Assembly: GCA_031258505.1 (NCBI GenBank)
Contig: JAIRMT010000030.1
Span: 1 to 14,821 of the forward strand
Reading direction: 5' to 3'
Origin: Treponema sp.
Lineage (GTDB): Bacteria; Spirochaetota; Spirochaetia; Treponematales; Breznakiellaceae
Length of the DNA: 14,821 nucleotides
The notes under the pieces are model-generated. The model was not told where the DNA came from, did not search any database, and was given only the letters and a program-made list of their open reading frames with translations. Shown piece by piece: positions 1-7,320 of the stretch; positions within the stretch are counted from its first letter, which is position 1; each line of letters starts with the position of its first letter. The position numbers and the translations under genes were made by a program.

Positions 1-28
1 CCGCGTATGAGGCGCGCCGCTGACCAAG

Positions 29-61
29 AACGCCTTATACCAAGGCAGGTATAAGGGCGTT
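29..61. other. Intergenic hairpin upstream of the peptide importer genes
   Basis: Bases 29-41 (AACGCCTTATACC) pair with 48-61 (GGTATAAGGGCGTT), giving 13 base pairs, one bulged G and a 6-base loop. No T-run follows on either strand, so it is not a textbook rho-independent terminator. It could be the 3' end structure of an upstream transcript, a leader structure, or a remnant of a repeat. No gene is supported in bases 1-196, and I see no convincing sigma-70 promoter there: TTTACA at 89-94 has only a poor -10 partner at 112-117. Confidence 0.5.
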
Positions 62-196
62 CACCAAGGGGAAAAACTGTGGGGCAAGTTTACATTCAAG
101 GCGGGGGTTCTTTATCAAAGCTGAGATTTTTGCTATTGTAGCGCTTGCGGGTGAATGATTGCCCGTACAGCAAAACAAGAATCTATGGAGGAAACA

Positions 197-2029
197 ATGA
201 AGAAGATTGCGTTACTGACAGCGTTATTAGTAATGGGCGGCGCGGCGCTGATGGCGAATCCATCGCGGCAAGAGGAAAAAAGCCTCGAAGAGCTAACTGC
301 CACTGGTCCAGTGGGGGTGCGTGAAATACTCGAAAGAACCACCAGAAAGCCGTGGCGTAACGAGCCTTTTGTCGCAGGCAGTGTCGGCGGGACATGGAAT
401 GGCGCTATGACCGAAGACCCGAAGAGCTTTAACCACCTCATCGCCGAACAGGACGGGACAACAGCCGGCATCGTTGGCGCGACCATCGAGTACCTCATCA
501 CCTACAATGTCGTTACGCGGGAGTGGGAACCGCTGTGCGCTGTCCCCGAAGTCATTATTAACGAAGCAGCCGGGACACTCGATGTTGTGTATACCCTGCG
601 CGAAAACCTCTATTGGACTTACTACAACTCCAGCCGCCGCGAACCAGTTACCAGTGATGACGTTGTGTTCTGGTATAATGAAATTAGCGGCGACCCGGAT
701 ATGGGAAGTTCCGCCTATTACCAGCAGTTCGTCGTCATGCCTGACGGGAGCGAAGCTCATGTTGATATTGAGAAGCTCGATAACCGGCGTTTCGTGTTCC
801 ATTATCCGCGTATCGTTGCCGATCCGTATCTCAGTACCAACATGGACTTTGGTCCCCGCCACGTCTATGAGCCGGCAAAGCAGGCGGGCGGCGCTGATGG
901 GGTTCGCGCTGTGTTCAGCGTTAATGTAAACCCCCAGACCATTCCTTCAATGGGCAGATACTACATCACCGAGTACACGGTTGGTCAGCGAATCGTGTTT
1001 AAGCGGAACCCTAACTACTGGGAAAAGGATAGTAACGGCGTTGCGGGCGTGTATCCAGAAGAAGAAATCCTCAGAATCATTCCAGAGGAAAATACCCAGT
1101 ACCTGCTGTTCAAGGAAGGCGCTATCGAAACCTGGTCTGTCCGGCCAACCGACATTGACGAACTGGTGTATAAGCAAAACCCGTCATACACGGTGTTTAA
1201 TGCTGACGGCTCATTGAGCGCGCGGTTATGGACCTTTAACCAGAACCCGAAAAACAAGGATACGCCCCAGTACGAGTGGTTTACTCAGACCGCGTTCCGG
1301 CAGGCAATGAGCTGCCTGTTGAACCGCGACCGCCTTATCTCGCAGGTTTACCGCGGACTGGCTGACCCGAAGCTCTTCATCTTCCCGGAGGCGAATCCCT
1401 TCTATGACCAGAGCATTGTGCTGCAGTACACCTACAACACGAGCAAAGCGTTACAACTGCTGTCGTCAATAGGCATGAGGCGCGATGCTAACGGCGTCAT
1501 GCGGGACGCTAAGGGACGCGCTGTTGAGTTCGACCTGTCGATACAGTCCGAGACCGCCGATGTCCTTGATACCGCGTCGGTCATCATGGATGAGCTGTCG
1601 AAGGTTGGCATCAAGGTAAACATTCGGGTACTGGACTTTCAGAAGCTGGTGGAACAGCTTTTCAGCACCTTTGACTGGCAGACCCTGATTATCGCGCTGT
1701 CCGGCTCTGGCATTTTCCCCAGTCAGGGGAGTAACACCTGGCCGAGCGACGGGAACCTGCACCTCTGGTACCCGAATCAGGAGACGCCAGCGACGGATTG
1801 GGAGGCGCGGATAGATTATCTGTATCACGAGGCGGTTTACACCTATGACGCGGCAAAGGCAAAGCCCTTATGGGATGAATTCCAGAAGATACTGCTGGAG
1901 CAATGCCCGCTGGTGTATCTGGTACGGCGGCAGGGCTTATTTGCAATACAGAATCGCTGGGACTTCTCGAACTTTTACTATGATAATATGAATGGCGCTG
2001 AACTCCGCCATATCTACCTGAAACGCTAA
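197..2029 (+). CDS. Periplasmic oligopeptide-binding protein of an ABC importer (SBP family 5)
   Basis: This is the extracytoplasmic substrate-binding protein of the peptide/nickel (SBP_bac_5) class, 610 residues. It captures peptide ligands in the periplasm and hands them to the permeases encoded immediately downstream. The start at 197 is chosen because GGAGGAA lies at 187-193 and the protein then opens with a classical signal peptide: MKK, a hydrophobic stretch at residues 4-18, and a likely cut after ALMA at residue 20. There is no lipobox cysteine, so it is probably soluble rather than a lipoprotein. Family features visible are the DDVVFWYN segment after the first third, and GRYYITEYTVGQRIVFKRNP followed by NYW. 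The open frame extends back to 155 but would place 14 charged residues before the signal peptide. Ligand identity cannot be read from sequence, so an oppA or dppA symbol is withheld. Confidence 0.93.
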   Translation: MKKIALLTALLVMGGAALMANPSRQEEKSLEELTATGPVGVREILERTTRKPWRNEPFVAGSVGGTWNGAMTEDPKSFNHLIAEQDGTTAGIVGATIEYLITYNVVTREWEPLCAVPEVIINEAAGTLDVVYTLRENLYWTYYNSSRREPVTSDDVVFWYNEISGDPDMGSSAYYQQFVVMPDGSEAHVDIEKLDNRRFVFHYPRIVADPYLSTNMDFGPRHVYEPAKQAGGADGVRAVFSVNVNPQTIPSMGRYYITEYTVGQRIVFKRNPNYWEKDSNGVAGVYPEEEILRIIPEENTQYLLFKEGAIETWSVRPTDIDELVYKQNPSYTVFNADGSLSARLWTFNQNPKNKDTPQYEWFTQTAFRQAMSCLLNRDRLISQVYRGLADPKLFIFPEANPFYDQSIVLQYTYNTSKALQLLSSIGMRRDANGVMRDAKGRAVEFDLSIQSETADVLDTASVIMDELSKVGIKVNIRVLDFQKLVEQLFSTFDWQTLIIALSGSGIFPSQGSNTWPSDGNLHLWYPNQETPATDWEARIDYLYHEAVYTYDAAKAKPLWDEFQKILLEQCPLVYLVRRQGLFAIQNRWDFSNFYYDNMNGAELRHIYLKR

Positions 2030-3111
2030 TGGAACGGCAGGATGTTGGGGCGTGGTATGCCGCGCCCGTACAGATGTTTTACCAGTTCAAGCGACGGTTC
2101 CCGCTGGTATCGTACATAGTTGTGCGGCTTTTCACGATGCTGATGATGCTGTTTCTGCTGGGCTTTGTGGTATTCGGGCTGATGGAGCTTGCCCCGGGCG
2201 ACATTGTTGACCAGATCATGATCCAGCAGCTCTTTACTGAAGGCAGCGCCACAGCGAATATGCGGGCGCTCACTGCAGAACAGCTCGACGCCCGCCGCGC
2301 CAGCCTGGGTCTTGACCAGCCGTTCTATGTGCAGTATTTCCGCTGGCTTTCCCGTGTGCTGATTCACCACGACCTGGGCGTCAGCCTCATTTCCCGCGCA
2401 CCAGTGTCGTTCCTCCTCAGTTCCCGTATCTACAACTCGCTGACCTTGAACCTGATATCGCTGGCGCTGATAACGGTGTTTTCGTTCCTGCTTGGCGTTT
2501 ACTTCTCGACCAAAGCCGGCACGCCTGCTGATATTGTTGTTACCTTCTTCGCGTTGGTACTCCATGCCTTTCCGGGCATACTGCTCTACCTCTTGTTTCA
2601 GGTTTTCGCCTCAGTAAGCGGCTTGTTTCCAGTAACGGCGTTCCCAAACTTCCCAATAGAATCGAACCCAGGGGGCTTTGTGTTATCCTACCTTCACCAT
2701 GTTTTTCTGCCGCTTTTTGCCTCGTTCCTGATGGGACTCGGCGGCACGCTCCGCATGATTCGCGCAACAATGCTCGATCAGCTTGGTCAGCCCTATATCA
2801 CGAGTCTGCGTTCTCGCGGCATCCGTGAATGGCGGGTCTACTTCCACCATGCGTTCAGGAATACCTTGAATCCCTATATCACCAGCAGCGCGAATATGCT
2901 TGCTGGTTTGTTTTCCGGCTCGCTCATCATGGAAATCATCTTTGCCTATCCGGGCATTGGCCGGCTGATGTACGAGGCGGTCTTGCAGGAGGACATCAAC
3001 CTGGTGCTGGCGAACCTGATGTTCATCTCGTTTTTGGTGCTGCTAGGCATGGTATTGTCAGACATACTGCTGGCGCTGGTTGACCCGCGTATCAGGTATG
3101 GGAAGGAATGA
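2029..3111 (+). CDS. Oligopeptide ABC importer permease, OppB/DppB type
   Basis: An inner-membrane permease subunit of the OppB/DppB family (360 residues), forming half of the translocation channel. The N-terminal hydrophobic helix lies at about residues 28-50 and ends in the family motif FGLMELAPGD. Further membrane segments follow around 125-160, 175-200 and 220-240. The EAA-type cytoplasmic loop that contacts the ATPases is visible at about residues 243-275 (LRSRGIREWRVYFHHAFRN). The start ATG overlaps the upstream stop by one base (TAATG), which suggests translational coupling. A later in-frame ATG at 2074 would begin MFYQFKRRFP and is an alternative, but neither start has a strong Shine-Dalgarno. 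The next gene begins 10 bases after the stop, so these are co-transcribed. Confidence 0.93.
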   Translation: MERQDVGAWYAAPVQMFYQFKRRFPLVSYIVVRLFTMLMMLFLLGFVVFGLMELAPGDIVDQIMIQQLFTEGSATANMRALTAEQLDARRASLGLDQPFYVQYFRWLSRVLIHHDLGVSLISRAPVSFLLSSRIYNSLTLNLISLALITVFSFLLGVYFSTKAGTPADIVVTFFALVLHAFPGILLYLLFQVFASVSGLFPVTAFPNFPIESNPGGFVLSYLHHVFLPLFASFLMGLGGTLRMIRATMLDQLGQPYITSLRSRGIREWRVYFHHAFRNTLNPYITSSANMLAGLFSGSLIMEIIFAYPGIGRLMYEAVLQEDINLVLANLMFISFLVLLGMVLSDILLALVDPRIRYGKE

Positions 3112-3121
3112 GGCTGTACCC

Positions 3122-5230
3122 ATGAGAAAGTTTCTTCTATATATAAAGACACGGCCGCTGGCATTGGTTTCACTCGCTGTACTGGCGGCGCTTTACCTGA
3201 TGATGCTCTTTGCTGAGTTTGTCGCGCCATACGCGCCAACCACGTCATTTGCAGACCAGACTTACCACCCGGCAAACGCGCGCTGGTACAATGGCGCGTT
3301 TCAGGCGCAGGAGTGGCGCGTTACCAACACGGTTAGTTGGCGCTATACCCGCGTGCGCGATCTCTACAGCCCGATCCGGCTCTTTGCTAAGGGCGAACCT
3401 TATAAGCTCTGGGGACTGATTCCCATGGACCGGCATCTCTTCACCACTGACAATGGCGCATATCCAGTGCTGCTTATGGGCGCTGACCATCTGGGGCGCG
3501 ACCTCTTTTCCCGCATCATCTACGGGAGTCGTATCTCGCTCACCATCGGCTTCATCGCAACCGCGCTGTCGCTCTTCCTTGCTATGGTCTTTGGCGGCTT
3601 GTCCGGCTACTTCGGCGGACTCACGGACTGGGGTATCATGCGCTTCTCGGAATTCTTCATGCTGATTCCGGGTCTCTACCTCATCCTGTTTCTGCGATCC
3701 CTGCTTTCGACCAACATGGATTCCGGGCAAACCTACATGATGATTACCCTGATACTCTCGCTTGTGGGCTGGCCTAGTTCAGCCCGTACCATCAGGGGTC
3801 TGGTACACACCATTAAGCGAGAAGAGTTCGTGATGAATGCCCAGCTTGAAATGATGCCGTCGCTGGTCATTATTCTGCGGCACATCATTCCACAGATTGC
3901 AAGTCTGCTCATCGTAAGCGTGGCGTTATCAGTTCCCGGTTTCATTATGACTGAGACAACGCTTTCGTACTTGGGTCTCGGCATTGTTGATCCAGCGGTA
4001 AGCTGGGGTTCGCTTATCAGGCGCGATATTTCCACGCTGACAAACCTCGTCAACTACCCGTGGATACTTAGCCCGATGTGGTTCCTGCTCATTGTTACCT
4101 TTGGCTTCAACTTTGTGGGCGATGCGCTCCGCGACTTTTATGATCCATACCACACCGTGTTTCCGCGTCTGTTGAAGAAACGGGGGAAAGTTGTAACAGA
4201 AACGCCAGCAGCAGCGGCAAGCGTTGTTAGCGCCTCGCCGCGCTTTCTTGAGGTGCGCGACCTCACCGTGAACTTCTCGGTGCTTCGCGGGCGCGCGTCA
4301 ATCTATGTGCAGGCGGTGCGCGGCGTGTCGTTCAGTCTGGCGAAAGGCGAGACTCTGGGTATTGTTGGGGAAAGCGGCTCTGGCAAGAGTGTTAGTACGC
4401 AGGCCATACCAGCGCTCTTGCCGAAAAACGCGCTGGTGTCTGGCGCTGTTTTATACGAAGGACAGGAACTGCTGGGACTGAGTACCGAGGCTATCCGCGC
4501 TTATCGCGGCAAGAAGATTGGCATGATCTTTCAGGAACCCGGACGTTCCTACGACCCGCTCCAAAACATGGGGAGCGTGTTTTTTGAAACCCTGCGGAAC
4601 AGCGATCCGGCGATTACGCGGGAGGCGGCAATGGAAAAGGCAGTGGCGTTACTGGCGGAAACTGGTCTGGAAAATGGACGGGAACGGCTGTCAAACTTTC
4701 CGCACCAATTCTCCGGCGGTCAGCTTCAGCGCATCGGCATTGCGCTTGCCTTGGCTCAGTCCTGTGAGCTGCTTATTGCTGATGAGCCAACCACAGCCCT
4801 TGACGTTACCATACAGAAGCAGATCATTGACCTGCTGAAAGACCTGCGGCGAACCCGACAGATTTCCATTATCTTCATCAGTCATAACATTGATCTTGTT
4901 GCAGATATTTCCGACCGTATCATGGTGATGTATGGCGGCTTGGAGATGGAGGCTGCTGCAGCCGCGACCATTACCCAAGCTCCGTTGCACCCCTACACCC
5001 GCGCTTTACTTGCCGCGTCGCCGCGTTTTGGCAGCCACTACTCACGGGAGCGCCTTGTCTCGATTCCGGGTAAAGTGAGCGACCCCGCGATGCCGGAACC
5101 GGGCTGTCCTTTCGCGCCCCGCTGTCCTGACGCCGCTGCTGAGTGCGCCAATGGCATACCGCCGCTGCTGACGCTTGCCGGCAAGCGCGAACTCCGCTGC
5201 GTGTCGAGGACAACGCCGCCTGTCGCATAG
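3122..5230 (+). CDS. Fused oligopeptide importer permease (OppC-type) and ATPase (OppD-type)
   Basis: One 702-residue polypeptide joins a DppC/OppC permease (about residues 1-350) to a DppD/OppD ATPase (about 375-702) through an alanine-rich linker around TETPAAAASVV. The permease half has an N-terminal helix, a periplasmic loop, five further membrane segments and the coupling loop near AQLEMMPSLVIILRHIIP. The ATPase half has Walker A GESGSGKS (416-423), signature SGGQLQR (531-537), Walker B LLIADE (550-555) and switch histidine H588. The C-terminal peptide-transporter tail carries Cys662, Cys668, Cys675 and Cys693. The ATG at 3122 is chosen because TGAGG at 3109-3113 sits 8 bases upstream and the protein then starts MRKFLLYIKTRP. 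In-frame ATGs at 3098 and 3080 are earlier alternatives. Permease-ATPase fusions are known in this transporter family, so this is uncommon but not unique. A strong terminator follows. Confidence 0.92.
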   Translation: MRKFLLYIKTRPLALVSLAVLAALYLMMLFAEFVAPYAPTTSFADQTYHPANARWYNGAFQAQEWRVTNTVSWRYTRVRDLYSPIRLFAKGEPYKLWGLIPMDRHLFTTDNGAYPVLLMGADHLGRDLFSRIIYGSRISLTIGFIATALSLFLAMVFGGLSGYFGGLTDWGIMRFSEFFMLIPGLYLILFLRSLLSTNMDSGQTYMMITLILSLVGWPSSARTIRGLVHTIKREEFVMNAQLEMMPSLVIILRHIIPQIASLLIVSVALSVPGFIMTETTLSYLGLGIVDPAVSWGSLIRRDISTLTNLVNYPWILSPMWFLLIVTFGFNFVGDALRDFYDPYHTVFPRLLKKRGKVVTETPAAAASVVSASPRFLEVRDLTVNFSVLRGRASIYVQAVRGVSFSLAKGETLGIVGESGSGKSVSTQAIPALLPKNALVSGAVLYEGQELLGLSTEAIRAYRGKKIGMIFQEPGRSYDPLQNMGSVFFETLRNSDPAITREAAMEKAVALLAETGLENGRERLSNFPHQFSGGQLQRIGIALALAQSCELLIADEPTTALDVTIQKQIIDLLKDLRRTRQISIIFISHNIDLVADISDRIMVMYGGLEMEAAAAATITQAPLHPYTRALLAASPRFGSHYSRERLVSIPGKVSDPAMPEPGCPFAPRCPDAAAECANGIPPLLTLAGKRELRCVSRTTPPVA

Positions 5231-5246
5231 CAGGGCGCTGTTACAA

Positions 5247-5294
5247 CGCTGCCCGCTTCGCCATGTATGGCGAAGACAACGGGCAGCGCCTTTT
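5247..5294 (+). terminator. Rho-independent terminator after the permease-ATPase fusion gene
   Basis: CGCTGCCCG (5247-5255) pairs with CGGGCAGCG (5280-5288). Inside, after a small asymmetric internal loop, TTCGCCA (5257-5263) pairs with TGGCGAA (5268-5274) around the loop TGTA. The stem is followed by CC and TTTT (5291-5294). The hairpin begins 16 bases after the stop codon at 5230. It would separate the upstream importer genes from the restriction-modification pair and the second ATPase. The T-run is short, so some readthrough is possible. Confidence 0.75.
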
Positions 5295-5343
5295 GGGGAT
5301 GCAGGGCTTACCGTATCAAATGCCGATTTTGCTAAATCCTGGA

Positions 5344-5372
5344 TTGACAAGCGGAATAGAGAGCAATAACGT
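5344..5372 (+). promoter_or_regulatory. Candidate promoter for the methyltransferase gene
   Basis: A perfect -35 hexamer TTGACA (5344-5349) is followed at 17 bases by TAACGT (5367-5372), a weak -10 match. It lies just after the terminator and just before the methyltransferase, where a separate promoter would be expected. Transcription would begin almost at the start codon, giving a leaderless or near-leaderless message. The -10 is poor, so this is tentative. Confidence 0.35.
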
Positions 5373-5378
5373 GGAGGC

Positions 5379-6431
5379 ATGGAACTGGAAGACATTTTGC
5401 AGAGACGGAAGAATTATACGTTTATCACAGGGGACGCTCTTGAGATATTGCGGAAGGCGCCGAGTAATACCATTGATTGCGTCATAACTTCACCTCCGTA
5501 CTGGCAGTTACGCGAGTATGATGATAATAATAACCCAAAAGAAATTGGCAATGAGCCTGACTTTCGGCAATATGTTAATAAACTTACACTTGTTTTTAAT
5601 GAGGTAAAACGAATTTTAACGGATCAAGGTTCGTTATGGCTCAATCTCGGCGATAAATACAACGATAAAGAACTTATGGGTATGCCCTGGCGTGTGGCGT
5701 TAAACCTCATTGATTCTGGCTGGATTTTACGGAACGATGTTATATGGGATCAAATGAAAGGAACGCAAAGCTGTAAAGATCGTCTCCGTGATGTCTATGA
5801 GCATATCTTTCACTTTGTTAAAGGAAAAAAATACTACTATAACCATAACGAGATTCGTGTTTCTCCCGCGCGTAAGCCCAAAAAATACAACGGTGAATTA
5901 GTGTCCGCAACTGGGGTAAGCGGGAAAAAATATAGGCGGCAAATTGCGGACAGTACCGTGCTTTCCGAAGAGGAAAAAAATGCTGCCCTGAAAGCGCTGG
6001 AAGACACGCTTGCCGATATGGAAAAAGGAACGATTGTCGATTTTAGAATGACCATACGCGGGCAGCAGCGGACGTATCATAGCGACAGTCAAAACGTGAG
6101 CGGTAGGGCGAAGGAGCTTGCCGCAAAGGGATATTTTATTTTACGTATGGGCGCAAACGGACATATTCCTTCTGATATTTGGCGGATTGCGCCGGAGGAT
6201 ACTTGGCGCGCTGATGCTCATTACGCCGTTTTCCCGGAAGAATTACTGCTAAATCCCATTAAAGCAACTTGCCCGGTTGACGGCATTGTGCTTGACCCAT
6301 TTTCGGGAACCGGCAGCACAGTATATACTGCGGTAAAATTAAACCGGCGCGGTATCGGCATTGATTTAAGCGAACAATATAACGAAACCGCCAAAAAAAG
6401 GATGGCCTATATATGCAAAGACCTATTTTGA
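5379..6431 (+). CDS. Type II DNA methyltransferase, beta class (amino-methylating; N4-cytosine or N6-adenine)
   Basis: A 350-residue S-adenosylmethionine-dependent DNA methyltransferase that should protect the host from the endonuclease encoded next to it. The catalytic motif TSPPYW (residues 37-42) comes first. The cofactor-binding motif DPFSGTGS (306-313) is near the C-terminus, followed by GIGIDLSEQY. This permuted order defines the beta class. SPPY is most often seen in N4-cytosine enzymes, but N6-adenine cannot be excluded. The variable middle (about 145-250) is the presumed target-recognition region. GGAGG at 5373-5377 is only one base from the ATG, an unusually tight spacing. A TTG at 5397 is an alternative start, and an in-frame stop at 5367 blocks extension. 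Base composition differs sharply from neighbours: 5521-5580 has 19 G+C in 60, against 40 in 60 at 7681-7740 in the following transporter gene. This suggests horizontal acquisition. It overlaps the endonuclease gene by 19 bases. Confidence 0.93.
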   Translation: MELEDILQRRKNYTFITGDALEILRKAPSNTIDCVITSPPYWQLREYDDNNNPKEIGNEPDFRQYVNKLTLVFNEVKRILTDQGSLWLNLGDKYNDKELMGMPWRVALNLIDSGWILRNDVIWDQMKGTQSCKDRLRDVYEHIFHFVKGKKYYYNHNEIRVSPARKPKKYNGELVSATGVSGKKYRRQIADSTVLSEEEKNAALKALEDTLADMEKGTIVDFRMTIRGQQRTYHSDSQNVSGRAKELAAKGYFILRMGANGHIPSDIWRIAPEDTWRADAHYAVFPEELLLNPIKATCPVDGIVLDPFSGTGSTVYTAVKLNRRGIGIDLSEQYNETAKKRMAYICKDLF

Positions 6432-7297
6432 GTAAACGTCCAACCGAGGTTTTTGCTTATCCATACATTGATGGCGCCGCCGACTTGAAAAAGGAAATAC
6501 AACAGCAGTATTGTCCGTTCATAAAGGGAACGTGTGTAAAGCCGCGCAAAAGCGAGCCGCATATAAAAGTCGGCATTTGTACTATTGGCTATAAAGGTGA
6601 TTTTCTGCGTGAATTTGAACCAGTTATAATTTGTCCGCAACGTTTCAAAGAAAATCTGATGTTTGATGTTATTCGGAAAAAATATCTGTCTCATTGGACA
6701 AATATTGAATGGATACAGGAAGTCAACATAGGCGTTGGCGGTTCTGTGGATTATGTCGCTATAACGCGGGACAAAAACGACAAAATAACCGACTTTTTCT
6801 GCGTTGAGTTACAGGCCGCCGGAACAACCGGCAGCCCCTATCCCGCGATTACCGATATACGCGAGACTGGCAGGTTTCGGCGGGAATCATACAATTTCGG
6901 CATAAACTGGGCGAATGAATTTTCTAAAACCATGATGCAGCAAGCCTATAAAAAAGGCAAAATTATAAATCATTGGGGGCGAAAAATTGTTTTTGTGTTA
7001 CAGGATTGCGGACTAAAATATATCAAGACCGCCTGTGATACAAGCCGCTTACAACCGGCTAATGAGAAAATGCCTATTGATTTTTGCGCTTTTTCACTTG
7101 GATGGGACGCTGACCAAAATATATGGAAACTGCGCTTTGCCGGTATTGAAAGTACCGATATTGAAGGCATAAATCTCATGCTGGGCGGCGCTGCTGTAGA
7201 GGAATATCTTACAGAGAAAGAATTTGTCCTGAACATTATCAGAAAAGGCGTCGCCGATAAAATTCTAAACAAACATGATTATTTGGAGGATATTTAG
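6413..7297 (+). CDS. NotI-like type II restriction endonuclease
   Basis: A 294-residue protein that I assign to the NotI-type restriction endonucleases. NotI has a PD-(D/E)XK nuclease core plus a small domain in which four cysteines hold an iron atom. Here CPFIKGTC, then GICT, then IICP place cysteines at 34, 41, 56 and 74 in an N-terminal domain, as expected for that fold. The probable active site follows, with Glu103, Asp113 (GGSVDYV) and the pair Glu132/Gln134 in VELQ. The VELQ glutamine in place of the usual catalytic lysine is a NotI-like trait as I recall it. The ATG at 6413 lies inside the end of the methyltransferase gene and is preceded by AAAGGA (6398-6403), so the two are translationally linked. 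The composition is A+T-rich like its partner. The recognition sequence cannot be read from the protein; NotI itself cuts GCGGCCGC. The assignment is from motif pattern only. Confidence 0.8.
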   Translation: MQRPILSKRPTEVFAYPYIDGAADLKKEIQQQYCPFIKGTCVKPRKSEPHIKVGICTIGYKGDFLREFEPVIICPQRFKENLMFDVIRKKYLSHWTNIEWIQEVNIGVGGSVDYVAITRDKNDKITDFFCVELQAAGTTGSPYPAITDIRETGRFRRESYNFGINWANEFSKTMMQQAYKKGKIINHWGRKIVFVLQDCGLKYIKTACDTSRLQPANEKMPIDFCAFSLGWDADQNIWKLRFAGIESTDIEGINLMLGGAAVEEYLTEKEFVLNIIRKGVADKILNKHDYLEDI

Positions 7298-7320
7298 GAG
7301 ATGGAAATGGTGGTGAAAAC

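Noticed and set aside
155..196. Extended N-terminus of the binding protein starting at 155
   Set aside because: It would put charged residues ahead of a clear signal peptide, and the ribosome site belongs to the ATG at 197.
293..862. 189-residue open frame on the minus strand
   Set aside because: It lies fully inside the binding-protein gene, has no ribosome site and no recognisable motif.
2026..2565. 179-residue open frame on the minus strand
   Set aside because: It is antisense to the permease gene, and its low-complexity Q/H/R-rich product is what reverse-reading hydrophobic codons give.
5379..7310. Target-site duplication around the restriction-modification cassette (ATGGAACTGG at 5379, ATGGAAATGG at 7301)
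   Set aside because: The match is 9 of 10 bases, one copy lies inside the methyltransferase coding start, and the sequence is simple enough to occur by chance.
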